From Gemmatimonadaceae bacterium (GTDB lineage: Bacteria > Gemmatimonadota > Gemmatimonadetes > Gemmatimonadales > Gemmatimonadaceae), in the NCBI GenBank assembly GCA_036273715.1, contig DASUHB010000062.1, forward strand, positions 1-64,000: DNA of 64,000 nt, in the 5' to 3' direction. The position numbers were made by a program, and so were the translations under genes. This document shows positions 10,162 to 19,282 of this stretch, in pieces (positions within the stretch are counted from its first letter, which is position 1; the number at the start of each line of letters is the position of its first letter). The notes under the pieces are model-generated. The model worked only from the letters and a program-made list of their open reading frames with translations, searched no databases and was not told the origin of the DNA.

Positions 10162-10875
10162 TCAGTGCAGCGCTCGGATCTTGATGTTCCGCAGCGCGAG
10201 CATCCCCGGATGGTCGCCCTGGATCCCGATATATCCCTGTTTCGCCATTCCGTAATTCGCGTAAGGCGCAAACTTGCTCGTCTTCACCTTCGCCGCCCAC
10301 GCCGGACTCCACAGCTGGTAGCTCAGCAGCTTCTTGCCGTTCAGCCAATGCTCGACGTGCGCACCCTTGACGATGATGCGCGTCGTGTTCCACTCGCCGG
10401 CCGGCTTCACAATGCCCGCGGGCGACGGGTAGAGCGCGTAGGCCGAGCCCGCCGCCGTTAGACGGCTCTTGCCGTCGGGAGCGTTCGCGTCATCGAGCAG
10501 CTGAAACTCCGGTGCGCTCCAGTAAATGTGGTCGTACTCCTCCGTTCCGCGATAAAAAATTCCGCTGTTGCCGCCCCTGCCGATCTTCCAGTCGAGGTCG
10601 AGCTCGAAATCGCCGTATTGCTGCGCCGTGACGATGTCCTCGGTCTCCGTGCTCTTGGTCAGCGTTCCATCCAGCACGGACCAGCCGGCGGGCATGGTCT
10701 GCTGCTTGTACCCGCGCCAGCCCGCTGTGGTCTTGCCGTTGAACAACAGCGTCCAGCCGTCCGCCTGCTCGCGCGGCGTGAGGGTGTTAGGCGCAGACTG
10801 GGCAGCCGCGGGCAGGGCGGCGAAGGCGGCGATGACGAGCGCGGTCGAATACCGTGCACAACGGCAGCACACCAT
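10162..10875 (-). CDS. Secreted DUF1080 (3-keto-disaccharide hydrolase-like) protein
   Basis: A 237-aa exported protein with a signal peptide (ALVIAAFAALPAAAQS) and one DUF1080 domain, a concanavalin-like beta sandwich. Characteristic segments are WTLLFNGKTTAGWRGY near the start, GDFELDLDWKIGRGGNSGIF, and the closing GYIGIQGDHPGMLALRNIKI. Some members hydrolyse 3-keto-glycosides; many are uncharacterised. The ATG at 10875 is preferred to an in-frame TTG at 10881 because GAGG sits 6 nt before it. No sugar-oxidation genes are adjacent, so the substrate is unknown. Confidence 0.88.
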   Translation of the reverse strand: MVCCRCARYSTALVIAAFAALPAAAQSAPNTLTPREQADGWTLLFNGKTTAGWRGYKQQTMPAGWSVLDGTLTKSTETEDIVTAQQYGDFELDLDWKIGRGGNSGIFYRGTEEYDHIYWSAPEFQLLDDANAPDGKSRLTAAGSAYALYPSPAGIVKPAGEWNTTRIIVKGAHVEHWLNGKKLLSYQLWSPAWAAKVKTSKFAPYANYGMAKQGYIGIQGDHPGMLALRNIKIRALH

Positions 10876-10964
10876 GGACAACCTCGATGGGACGATGTGT
10901 GGATTGAGGTACAGGAAACGCCGGCGGCAGTACCTTATCCCGGGCGACGCGACACCCGCAATGC

Positions 10965-11258
10965 CTACGCGTCTCGGCGAGGAATGGCGATTGGTTCAGC
11001 GGCGGAGTGCGCGTCGGCGTGACGCTCGGCGAGGAGTCTGGTGGCGAAGCGCTGCGCTTCCGAAATGCGTTCGACCTCGATCGCGATCGCGTCGACCGCC
11101 TGCTCGAGATGCTCGAGCCTGGTGTCGTCCAACGGTGGACGCTCGCGCGGCGGGCGTTTGAGCAGCTTCATGCCGACGACAACGGCGCCGATCATGACCA
11201 GCGAAAACGTGCCGACGATGGCGAGAACCTGTGCGAGCTCGATGACGTCGGGATCCAT
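10965..11258 (-). CDS. Small single-pass membrane protein with coiled coil
   Basis: A 97-aa protein from the ATG at 11258 (MDPDVIELAQVLAIVG). One membrane helix (residues 8-31, ending VVVGMKLLKRPP) is followed by a charged region (RLEHLEQAVDAIAIEVERIS) with heptad-like spacing, so it probably forms an anchored coiled coil in the cytoplasm. No family recognised. It lies between the giant permease (upstream on the same strand) and the DUF1080 gene. Confidence 0.65.
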   Translation of the reverse strand: MDPDVIELAQVLAIVGTFSLVMIGAVVVGMKLLKRPPRERPPLDDTRLEHLEQAVDAIAIEVERISEAQRFATRLLAERHADAHSAAEPIAIPRRDA

Positions 11259-11366
11259 GGCGGCGACCGGGGTGGCGAGGAAGTTGGCGGCCTCATGCCT
11301 CTCCCTACGCGCATGCACTCGGGCGGGTTTCCCCTCGCGCTCGCGTCCGGCGCAGCCGCCATGCGG

Positions 11367-13928
11367 TTAGTCCGATCGGAGCGCGTGCATGGGATCCGCG
11401 CGCGCGGCGCGCTGGGCCGGCATGAAGCTGGCGACCCCGGCGACGGCGAGCAAGACGGCGGCGACGAGTCCGAACACCCAGGGGTCGCGGGGCGATTCGT
11501 GGAAGAGCAGCGGCGCGACCCATCGCGCGACGAAGAGCGCGATCCCCGCTCCGAGCAGGACACCGATCACGGTGAGCTGCATGGCCTCCCGCACCACCAG
11601 CCGCGCCAGGTCCGACATCCGCGCGCCTAACGCAGCGCGGACGCCGAGCTCGTGGGTCCGTTGGGCAACGTTGTAGGCGATCACGCTGTAGAGGCCGATG
11701 GCCGCGAGCACGAGCGCCAGCACGCCGAACACGACGAACATTGTCGCGCCAAGGCGCCACGAGCGCGTCTCGTCGCCAAAGACCTGGGTGAACGGCGTGA
11801 CCACGAGATACGATGCGCCCGGCATGATGGGTTCGAGCGCGCGCCGGATCGTCTCCTGGTAATTCACCGCCGGGCCCCGGGTGCGCACGAACAAACCACC
11901 CATGTCCGGATGGTATTGGTCGATCGACATGTAATAGTAGAGGCCGGGATCGTTGTCGAGCGCGCGCTCCTTGATGTTCTCGGCCACCCCGACCACGTAC
12001 GTACACGGAACGGTATCAGCGCCAACCTTCACGCACTGACCGATCGGGGACCGCCCGGGCCACAATGTGTTCGCCATCGACTGGCTGACCACCATGGCGC
12101 GCGGCGCGCCATCGCGTTCCGCTTCGGTGAGCGATCGGCCGGCGATGATGCGTGTGCCCATGGTCTGGAAATAGCTGGGGGACACGGCGTTCAGATCGAA
12201 CGCGCCTAACTTGTCGACCGAATCGATGCCGGCGACGTACAGCGACATGTCCCACATGCTCCAGAACGGCATCGTCAACTGCCGCGTCGCGCTGACCACT
12301 CCCGGAATCGAGCGCGTGGCCTCGAGCAGACGCCGGCGCAGCGCAATGTTCTGCGCGCTGTCGAGCGTCACGCCGCGCATCTGCAGGTCGACCGCGGCTA
12401 CGTGCTCGACATCGTAGCCGAGCGGCGTCTCCTGCACGTGGCGCAAACTGCGCACGAAGAGGCCGGCGCCGACGAGCAGCACCACGGACAGCGTGCCTTG
12501 GAAGATGAGCAGGCCGACGCGCAGGCGGGATCTCTGATACGTCCCCTCGCGGATGCCCGCTTTCAGATCGCCGGCGAGATTGGCCCGGCGTGTCTGCACG
12601 ATGGGCGCGAGACCGGTGAGCAGGCCCGCCACGAGCGCCGCAGCGCCGGCGTAGAGCAGCGTGCGCACGTCGGTCACCACAGCGGGTTTGGCGGTGCCGT
12701 CGAGCAACTGTGCACGCAGCAGCGAGCCGCCCCACTGTGCGATCGCGATCCCGATCACGCCGCCGGCCAACGCCAGCACGATGCTTTCCGTCACCAGCTG
12801 CGACCCCAGCCGCGCGTCGCTCACGCCTAACGCAAGCCGCACCGCGATCTCGCGGCGGCGGCGAAGTGCGCGCGCCAGCAACAGGTTGGCGACGTTCGCG
12901 CACGCGATGAGCCACACGACGATGGCGACGCCGGTGATCCACGTGGCCACCTTGGCGGTGTTCGATTCGTCAGGCCCGCGGTTGCTGAGAATCGACGAGA
13001 CGAACGCATGCGGCCGGCTCAGCGCGATCGACTGCATGTGGGGCGACTTGGCCAGCGCCGCCTGGTAACTGCGCACGTAGGCCTGCGTCATATCGGCGTT
13101 CGCCGCCGCCAGGCTCACTCCGGGTTTTCGCTCGGCGATCATCGATGCCCACGTCCAATGATACGTGGTCCACCACTCTTCTCCCGGCAGCCGAATTCTC
13201 GAGCTCATCTCGTGACCGTAGGCGGAGATGGGAACGAACGCGGCAGGCGGATCGCTCTCCCAGAGCCCCGAGAATCCGGCCGGCGACACGCCGATGATCG
13301 TATACGTCGTGGCGCCGATCTGAATGGGCTTGCCCAACACGTCGCGCGACCCGCCAAAGTGCGCCTGCCACATCGGGTACGTGATCACCGCCACCGGCGT
13401 CCCGTTAGGCGGACGATCCTCGGCCGCCGTGAAGTAGCGGCCGAGCGCGGGCGGGGCGTCGAAGAAGCCGAAGAAGCTCGCGCTCACGACCCCCACCTGC
13501 ATCTGCCGCGCGCTCGCGCCGGTGCCGATCGCCAGCTTGTCTTCCGCGACCTCCGCGGTGCGGCTGAACGACGTCGTCCAGCTCGTGAGGTCCGTGTAAC
13601 GCGCGTACTGGACGCCGCTGTTGACGTCCTCTTTGCCACGGAACGTGCTCGCCAGGTAGACCCGGTGCGTCAGGTCTGGATCGCGCAGCATAGCCGGCGG
13701 CCGGAACAGTAGCCGGTCGACGATCGAGAACATCGCCGAGTTGGCCCCGATGCCGAGCGCGAGCGTGGCGATGACGGCGGCTGTGAAGCCGGCTGAATTT
13801 CGCAGGCCGCGTATCGTGTAGCGGAGGTCCTGACGGAACGCGCTCCACCAATCGGTGGTTGCCCGCGAAGTAATGGCGCGTGGCGTGGAGGCGGGCATGG
13901 GAGCGGGGTCGGGGAGACCTGAGATCAT
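11367..13928 (-). CDS. ADOP-family MacB/FtsX-like ABC permease
   Basis: An 853-aa membrane protein. An N-terminal FtsX-type helix (TAAVIATLALGIGANSAMFS) is followed by a large extracytoplasmic MacB_PCD domain, three helices, a second extracytoplasmic domain and a final set of helices ending MPAQRAARADPMHALRSD. This duplicated layout is the 'acidobacterial duplicated orphan permease' type, which usually lacks a neighbouring ATPase; none is adjacent here. Substrate unknown; relatives export peptides, lipids or toxins with MacB-type ATPases. The ATG at 13928 (MISGLPDP) is preferred, though MPAST further in is possible. A paralog lies at 22166-24652. Confidence 0.92.
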   Translation of the reverse strand: MISGLPDPAPMPASTPRAITSRATTDWWSAFRQDLRYTIRGLRNSAGFTAAVIATLALGIGANSAMFSIVDRLLFRPPAMLRDPDLTHRVYLASTFRGKEDVNSGVQYARYTDLTSWTTSFSRTAEVAEDKLAIGTGASARQMQVGVVSASFFGFFDAPPALGRYFTAAEDRPPNGTPVAVITYPMWQAHFGGSRDVLGKPIQIGATTYTIIGVSPAGFSGLWESDPPAAFVPISAYGHEMSSRIRLPGEEWWTTYHWTWASMIAERKPGVSLAAANADMTQAYVRSYQAALAKSPHMQSIALSRPHAFVSSILSNRGPDESNTAKVATWITGVAIVVWLIACANVANLLLARALRRRREIAVRLALGVSDARLGSQLVTESIVLALAGGVIGIAIAQWGGSLLRAQLLDGTAKPAVVTDVRTLLYAGAAALVAGLLTGLAPIVQTRRANLAGDLKAGIREGTYQRSRLRVGLLIFQGTLSVVLLVGAGLFVRSLRHVQETPLGYDVEHVAAVDLQMRGVTLDSAQNIALRRRLLEATRSIPGVVSATRQLTMPFWSMWDMSLYVAGIDSVDKLGAFDLNAVSPSYFQTMGTRIIAGRSLTEAERDGAPRAMVVSQSMANTLWPGRSPIGQCVKVGADTVPCTYVVGVAENIKERALDNDPGLYYYMSIDQYHPDMGGLFVRTRGPAVNYQETIRRALEPIMPGASYLVVTPFTQVFGDETRSWRLGATMFVVFGVLALVLAAIGLYSVIAYNVAQRTHELGVRAALGARMSDLARLVVREAMQLTVIGVLLGAGIALFVARWVAPLLFHESPRDPWVFGLVAAVLLAVAGVASFMPAQRAARADPMHALRSD

Positions 13929-14212
13929 GTCGGGATCGACTCGCGTGTGCGCGGTGGGTCGGAGATCAATGGTTCGACACCGGAATGAGCGCAAGGGTGG
14001 CCTGCCGATTGAACGGCGGCGTGATGCTGCCGTCGGGCCACTTCCGTACCGGGCAACGCGGCCGACTTTTGTTTCGGCGCCGACAACTCGCCGCGCGCGG
14101 CATGTATGGCTCCGCGCCGCTCACCCTCGATCCACAGTTGAGTCGCCAGACCAGGCGGCGCATGTTCGAGCCGGAGTCCCGCGTCTGATTCCTGACGCGG
14201 TGGCCTAACGAA

Positions 14213-15994
14213 CTACGGCGGCGTCGCTCGATCGACGTGGAGCACGGTCATCATCCCCGACCCCAGGTGCTCGGCGATGTGACAATGCAGCATCCAGTCG
14301 CCCGGGTTCGATGCGTCGATCAAGACGTCGACGGTCGAGCCAACCGGAATCAGCACCGTGTCCTTCCAGACGAGATTCTTCGCGCGAACGCCATTGCGCG
14401 CCACCACGAGCATGCGTTGGCCGTGCAAATGAATGGGATGCTGCATCGGATGGAACGACTTGGGATCGTTGTAGAGCTCGAGCTTCACGACTGATCCCTG
14501 CTTCACGTGCCAGTCGATGTCCATGTTTTCCTTGCCCGTTGCGTCGTCGCGCAGGATCCACCGGACTTGTTCGCTGGTCGACAGCCAGTTCATGTCGGGC
14601 ATGCCGTCCACCCACTCGACGGGCGCGTAGTACGCGGTATCCACGTTCATGAACTGCACCGTGGCGAGCGGCAGAGCGCTCCCGTGCACGGTGAGGGTGA
14701 GGCGCTTGTCGGGCGGCTTGTCGAAGTACGGGCGGTAGCGGTCGATGTCGCGCGTGACCGCGGCGTTGTCGCGCAGCGCGTCGAACGCCGCGGCATAGTC
14801 GGGCACGGCCGCCGACGAGTCGACGTCGATCATGCCTAACGTATCCGACTCGGCCTCGAATTCTCCGCGGAAATGGTTGATCGCCTGCACGGCGTTGACG
14901 AGCGCATACCGCCCAGGATGCTCGAAGCGGACTTCCACGATGTATCGCTCGGCGGGCGCCAGGACGACGCTCGGCACGCGTTGCTCGTGCTCGAAGCGGC
15001 TCACGTCGGACGCCAGCACTTTGATCGGCGCGCCGCCGAACGAGATGTTGTAGGTGCGTGAACTGGCCGCGTTCGTGAGATAGAACCGCACTACGTCGCC
15101 GCGATGCGCGTCGAGCGTGTAGCGCGGCTCGCCGTTCACCAACAGCAGGTTGCCGACCCGTCCCATGAGCGCAAAGTCGGGCCCCTTCTTTCCATAGGGA
15201 ATGAGCGTATCGGCGTTCACGAGCAGGTCATCGAACACCAGCACCTGCTCCTGATTCGCCGGCGAATAGTAGGACGAATCGGGCGAATCGACGATCATGT
15301 TGCCAAACAAGCCTAACGCCTGCTCGATGTCCTCGCGGACGTGGGGGTGATACCAGTAGACTCCGGCGTCCGGAAAGTGGACGCGATAGACGAAGCTGTC
15401 GCCGGGAGCGACAGCCTGCTGGGTCACGCCGGGCACGCCGTCGTAGCGGTTGTCGAGTCGAACGCCGTGCCAGTGGATCGAGCTCGGCAGGTCAATGCGA
15501 TTGTGAAACCGCACGGTGATGGTCGCGTTCTGCGGGACGCGCAACAGCGGACCGGGCACTTCGCCGTTGAAGCCGTACATGATGTACGGCCGACCCGCCA
15601 CCGTTCGGCGCACGAGCGTGGCCGAGAGGTCGAGCGTGTCGCCATCCTTCACGCGCAGGATTTGGCGTGGCCTAACTTGCGGCACCGACGCCGGATCTGC
15701 GCCTCCGCCCGGCAGGAACGTCCCGCCCGGCGGCGTGAGCCCGACCAGCCCCGGCATCATGACCATACCCTTGGGCATCGGGATGGGCATGGGCATGCTG
15801 TTCGACGACATGCCCGGCATGTTCATCGAGTCGGCGGGTGCACGACGGGAGGCAGTGTCTGCCTTGCCGGGGCTGCCCGGCATGGGCATCCCCGGCGGCA
15901 TTGCGGGCATGGTCGTGTCGTGCTGCTGCGCGCTGCTGGTCGCCGCGACAGCGGCGACCAGCAGCGCCGCCGTCGTCAAAATGCGGCGATTCAA
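14213..15994 (-). CDS. Multicopper oxidase with Met-rich N-terminus (TTG start)
   Basis: A 593-aa exported copper oxidase, probably acting on Cu(I), metals or phenolics in the periplasm. Copper motifs are in normal order: SIHWHG (about 174-176), YWYHPH (216-218), HPIHLHG near the C-terminus, and HCHIAEHLGSGM with the type 1 Cys, His and axial Met. After the signal peptide, residues 29-80 hold 13 Met in MPMP/GM repeats, like the copper-binding Met-rich segments of CopA/PcoA proteins. The start is a TTG at 15994, because the frame further up is not protein-like and this TTG overlaps the previous stop (TTGA). First of three multicopper oxidases here. Confidence 0.92.
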   Translation of the reverse strand: MNRRILTTAALLVAAVAATSSAQQHDTTMPAMPPGMPMPGSPGKADTASRRAPADSMNMPGMSSNSMPMPIPMPKGMVMMPGLVGLTPPGGTFLPGGGADPASVPQVRPRQILRVKDGDTLDLSATLVRRTVAGRPYIMYGFNGEVPGPLLRVPQNATITVRFHNRIDLPSSIHWHGVRLDNRYDGVPGVTQQAVAPGDSFVYRVHFPDAGVYWYHPHVREDIEQALGLFGNMIVDSPDSSYYSPANQEQVLVFDDLLVNADTLIPYGKKGPDFALMGRVGNLLLVNGEPRYTLDAHRGDVVRFYLTNAASSRTYNISFGGAPIKVLASDVSRFEHEQRVPSVVLAPAERYIVEVRFEHPGRYALVNAVQAINHFRGEFEAESDTLGMIDVDSSAAVPDYAAAFDALRDNAAVTRDIDRYRPYFDKPPDKRLTLTVHGSALPLATVQFMNVDTAYYAPVEWVDGMPDMNWLSTSEQVRWILRDDATGKENMDIDWHVKQGSVVKLELYNDPKSFHPMQHPIHLHGQRMLVVARNGVRAKNLVWKDTVLIPVGSTVDVLIDASNPGDWMLHCHIAEHLGSGMMTVLHVDRATPP

Positions 15995-16479
15995 TCCGTC
16001 ACTCCATGGAAGAATGCCGTGTGCGCCTGGAAAATCTGCAGAAACGTACTCGGCGAGCTCCCGTGCAGAACGGACGGGCCGCCGTGCGTTGCCACCGCCG
16101 AGTCTCGTTCGGCCTCGATCACCAGCAGAAATTTGTTCATCGCGACAGTGCCGACGGTCGACTTCCCATTCGTCACGACGCCGAGCCGCTGCCACCGCGA
16201 AAGATCTGACGATACTGCCCACGCCACGTAGGCCCGGTACGCGCCTAACGACGATGGCGCGGGCAGTCCCGATGCGGTGATCTGCGCATCGTACCGGGCG
16301 TGGCCGTCGGCCGTGACGGCCACGCCGAACGGCGACTCGTCGAAGACGAGGCGCGCGCTCCCCTTCGCCGTGGGCGCCGTCGGCGTGGCATACAATGGAA
16401 TGTCGTACGGTCCGACATCGGGCCCCGTCGCCGCGACGAGCGCGGCGAGGGCCGCCAGTGCGCGCAGACGCCCGATCAC
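15991..16479 (-). CDS. Secreted protein of unknown function, coupled to the multicopper oxidase
   Basis: A 162-aa protein with a short signal-like N-terminus (RLRALAALAALVAAT). It contains KGSARLVFDESPFGVAVT and YRAYVAWAVSSDLSRWQRLG, suggesting a beta-rich extracytoplasmic domain. The start is a GTG at 16479 overlapping the upstream stop by 4 bp (GTGA), and its own stop overlaps the TTG of the oxidase gene. With both junctions overlapping, the three genes form a tight unit and the product probably works with the oxidase, perhaps as a partner or carrier; that is inference. Confidence 0.7.
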   Translation of the reverse strand: MIGRLRALAALAALVAATGPDVGPYDIPLYATPTAPTAKGSARLVFDESPFGVAVTADGHARYDAQITASGLPAPSSLGAYRAYVAWAVSSDLSRWQRLGVVTNGKSTVGTVAMNKFLLVIEAERDSAVATHGGPSVLHGSSPSTFLQIFQAHTAFFHGVTD

Positions 16480-17873
16480 CGGCGACCCTTGCCCGGCGAC
16501 GTCGCGGGTTTCGGCGCGCCATCCGGCCCGTGATCGTAGTCCTGCACGCTCGAGATGTTAGGCATCCCCATGGTGCGTCCGTTCCATCCCTTGAAGCCGT
16601 CCATGCGGAACAGCCACAAGCCCGTGCGCATGTCGGACAACGCGATCAGCCCGTCGTAATTCCGCACGTCGACGCCGAACGCGCCTTGTTCGACGCTGAT
16701 CGTGCTCTCCCACCCGTTGTCCGGCGTGCCGCCGAATCCGTGCTCGTGCGTGCAGTCACACGTGTAGTAATGCCCATCAGTTTTCGGAGCGAGCGGATTC
16801 TTGAGATCGAAAATCTGCAGACCATCCTCGTACGCGGACACGAACACGTACGGCCAGCGCACTTCGTGGTTGTGCGACAGGTCGCGCCAGTCGGCCGTCC
16901 AGGCGCTGATCGGCGTGTCGAGGTTCTGCGTCTTGCCGCTCTGGCCGTCGCTGAGGTCCCAGACGCGCAGCGGCGTGTACTGGTACTCTGTTTCCGTGAC
17001 GGCATACTTGGCATCCGGCGACGGCGTGAAGGTGTGTGCGACGTCCAAGCCGAGTCCCGTGATCGTGAAGAGCTGCTTCGGGGATTCGGGCTTGCTGACA
17101 TCCCACACGGAGTAGCCGCCTAACCCGGCGCCGTAGAACTTGTCCTGGTGCGTGGTCGCGTCGTACCCGACGTAGAAGTCGTGATAGCTCGCGGTGCCGA
17201 ACGCCTTGAACGGCGTCGGATTCGGCACCTCGCCGATGAGCCACGTGCTCGAATCGGCGCCGCTCACGACCTTGTCGAGATCATAGATCAAGGCGTGTCC
17301 TTCGTTTACGGTGGTGAAGTACAGCACCCGTCCGTCGGAGTGCTTGTACGCGAACGTGTTGTGAAATCCGCCGGGGGCCTTGGGATATCGGATTCGGGCG
17401 ACGACTTTGACCTTGGACGAGTCGGGCAGCCCGGTGACATCGAAGATCACGGCGCCCAGATCGGCGTCGGGCGTGCCCTGCATGAACTGATACGACTGCG
17501 CGTAGTAATAGCGGTTGCCGATCTTGAAGTACTTTCCGTCCATTGCGCCGATGCCGCGGTGCAGCTCCGGATTCTCGATGGTCCACGAGTACACCATCTT
17601 CGGGTGCGACGGATCGCGCACGTCGTAGATCTGCACGTCGAAGTTGGTAAAGCCGCATGCGTACACGTATGGCCGGTTCGGATCCTGCTCCATCTCGACG
17701 TCCGCGAGCTTCCACGCGCCCTTGTGCGTCACCACGTGCGCCAGCATGTGCACGTTCGGACTGCCGCCGCGCTTGGCGTCGAACGGCTTGACCGACATGC
17801 CTGGATCCTGGGCGGCAGCCGCCGCGGCGCCGACGACGGCCGCGATGGCGACGAGAGCGAGAGAACCGCGCAT
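16476..17873 (-). CDS. Secreted LVIVD-repeat (beta-propeller-like) protein
   Basis: A 465-aa protein with a clear signal peptide (LALVAIAAVVGAAAAAAQDP) after the ATG at 17873. AGGAG 7 nt upstream supports that start over the longer frame. Repeated units of the LVIVD kind are visible: NFDVQIYDVRDPSHPKMV, YSVWDVSKPESPKQL, LQIFDLKNPLAPK. HNHEVRWPY and CDCTHEHGFGG supply several His and Cys that could bind metal. It heads the three-gene unit ending in the Met-rich oxidase. Likely a periplasmic beta-propeller; ligand unknown. Confidence 0.8.
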   Translation of the reverse strand: MRGSLALVAIAAVVGAAAAAAQDPGMSVKPFDAKRGGSPNVHMLAHVVTHKGAWKLADVEMEQDPNRPYVYACGFTNFDVQIYDVRDPSHPKMVYSWTIENPELHRGIGAMDGKYFKIGNRYYYAQSYQFMQGTPDADLGAVIFDVTGLPDSSKVKVVARIRYPKAPGGFHNTFAYKHSDGRVLYFTTVNEGHALIYDLDKVVSGADSSTWLIGEVPNPTPFKAFGTASYHDFYVGYDATTHQDKFYGAGLGGYSVWDVSKPESPKQLFTITGLGLDVAHTFTPSPDAKYAVTETEYQYTPLRVWDLSDGQSGKTQNLDTPISAWTADWRDLSHNHEVRWPYVFVSAYEDGLQIFDLKNPLAPKTDGHYYTCDCTHEHGFGGTPDNGWESTISVEQGAFGVDVRNYDGLIALSDMRTGLWLFRMDGFKGWNGRTMGMPNISSVQDYDHGPDGAPKPATSPGKGRR

Positions 17874-17932
17874 TGCACTTCTCCTGTAGGGTGAAAGTGG
17901 GTCTTGCCCGTCGTTAGGCATTGCCCGAAACA

Positions 17933-18433
17933 TTACTCGAGTGCGGGCTCGAATTCCTCGTGCACGCGGGGGTGCAGCCGCTCGATCTTGTTTAGTAGCC
18001 GCGCGCACGCGTTCCAGCGCAGGATGGCGTCATCGTTGCCCGCGGGCCTGAGATGTTCGGCGCGCTCGTAGTGCGGCATCGCTTCGCGAAGCCAACCGTC
18101 CGCCACCTCGTGCGCGCGCGGGCCACCGCGCCGCAGGTGTGTCGTTGCCCTTCGCTCGCAGATGATCCCGGCGTAGTAGTGCCGCTTGTACTCGTCGTCG
18201 AGGCGCGGCAACACCGCTCTCGCGCGCGCCACCGCCTCCGCCGCGTTGTCGCCGAAGCCATCCGTGATCGCGAGCAACATCATGACCAGCGCGTCCTGGT
18301 TTGCCGGGTCGACGTCCAGCACGTCCTGGCAAATGCTCTCGGCAGCCGTCCAGTCGTTGAGTAAACGGTATCGCTCGGCTTTCTGCAAGGCAGCCGGAAC
18401 GCCCGCGGACGTGATCGGCTTGAGGGAATACAT
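17933..18433 (-). CDS. TPR-like protein at the end of the sdh operon
   Basis: A 166-aa soluble helical protein. ALQKAERYRLLNDWTAAESI followed by CQDVLDVDPANQDALVMMLL is a recognisable tetratricopeptide pair, and REAMPHYERAEHLRPAGND a further half repeat. It starts at the ATG at 18433 with GGGAGG before it, 15 bp after the sdhB stop, so it is very likely co-transcribed with succinate dehydrogenase. TPR proteins mediate protein contacts. A role in assembly or maturation of the complex is a reasonable guess, not shown. Confidence 0.75.
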   Translation of the reverse strand: MYSLKPITSAGVPAALQKAERYRLLNDWTAAESICQDVLDVDPANQDALVMMLLAITDGFGDNAAEAVARARAVLPRLDDEYKRHYYAGIICERRATTHLRRGGPRAHEVADGWLREAMPHYERAEHLRPAGNDDAILRWNACARLLNKIERLHPRVHEEFEPALE

Positions 18434-18448
18434 CGGTGCCTCCCGCGC

Positions 18449-19267
18449 CTAACTGCGACGCTTCCGCGAAAAGATCTTCACCAGCTTTCCGATCGGGTCG
18501 TAGTACTCGTCAACCACGCGTTCCTTGAGCGGGATGATCGCGTTGTCCGTGATCGTGATCCCCTCCGGACACACCTTGGTGCAGCACTTGGTGATGTTGC
18601 AGTAGCCGATTCCGTCGGCTTCCTTGAGCTCCGGCACACGGTCCGCCACGTCGAGCGGGTGCATCTCCAACGCCGCAACGTACACGAGGAAGCGCGGGCC
18701 GATGAATTCGTCCTGCTTCTGGTGCTCGCGCAGCACGTGGCATACGTCCTGGCACAGAAAGCACTCGATGCATTTCCGGAATTCCTGCACGCGATCCACG
18801 TCGCTCTGCTGCATGCGCCACGTGCCGTCGGGCGCGTCGGGCGGGCGAGGCGTGAAGCGCTGGATCCGCTTCTTCACGCGGAAATTCCACGAGACGTCCG
18901 TCACCAGATCCTTGATCCGCGGGAAGGTGTGCATCGGCTCGATCGTGACCGGCTTGTCGAGCGGCAGATCATTGAGCCGCGTCATGCACATGAGCCGCGG
19001 CTTTCCGTTGATCTCGGCCGAGCACGAGCCGCACTTACCTGCCTTACAGTTCCATCGTACGGCAAGATCGTTCGCTTGCTCGGCTTGTATCTGGTGGACG
19101 GCGTCGAGCACCACCATACCCGGGGTGATGTCTGTCGTGTAGTCGCGAAATGCGCCGCCGTTCGCGTCGCCGCGCCACACCCTGAACGTGGCGGGTCGCG
19201 CGGCCGGCGCGGATGGTTGCGGCGCGGTGGTCGCTGCGACGCTCTTCTCGACTGTCGTCGTGGCCAT
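18449..19267 (-). CDS. sdhB: Succinate dehydrogenase iron-sulfur subunit
   Basis: Carries electrons from the flavoprotein to the membrane anchor in complex II. The N-terminal [2Fe-2S] ligands are in NCKAGKCGSC and the later LMC. The C-terminal domain has CIECFLCQDVC and CCTKVCPEGI for the [4Fe-4S] and [3Fe-4S] clusters. Length 272 aa is normal; an Ala/Pro-rich N-terminal tail of about 25 residues is extra. GGAGG stands before the ATG. The order anchor-sdhA-sdhB-TPR is read right to left with gaps of 15-21 bp. Confidence 0.96.
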   Translation of the reverse strand: MATTTVEKSVAATTAPQPSAPAARPATFRVWRGDANGGAFRDYTTDITPGMVVLDAVHQIQAEQANDLAVRWNCKAGKCGSCSAEINGKPRLMCMTRLNDLPLDKPVTIEPMHTFPRIKDLVTDVSWNFRVKKRIQRFTPRPPDAPDGTWRMQQSDVDRVQEFRKCIECFLCQDVCHVLREHQKQDEFIGPRFLVYVAALEMHPLDVADRVPELKEADGIGYCNITKCCTKVCPEGITITDNAIIPLKERVVDEYYDPIGKLVKIFSRKRRS

Positions 19268-19282
19268 ACTCGATACCTCCGA

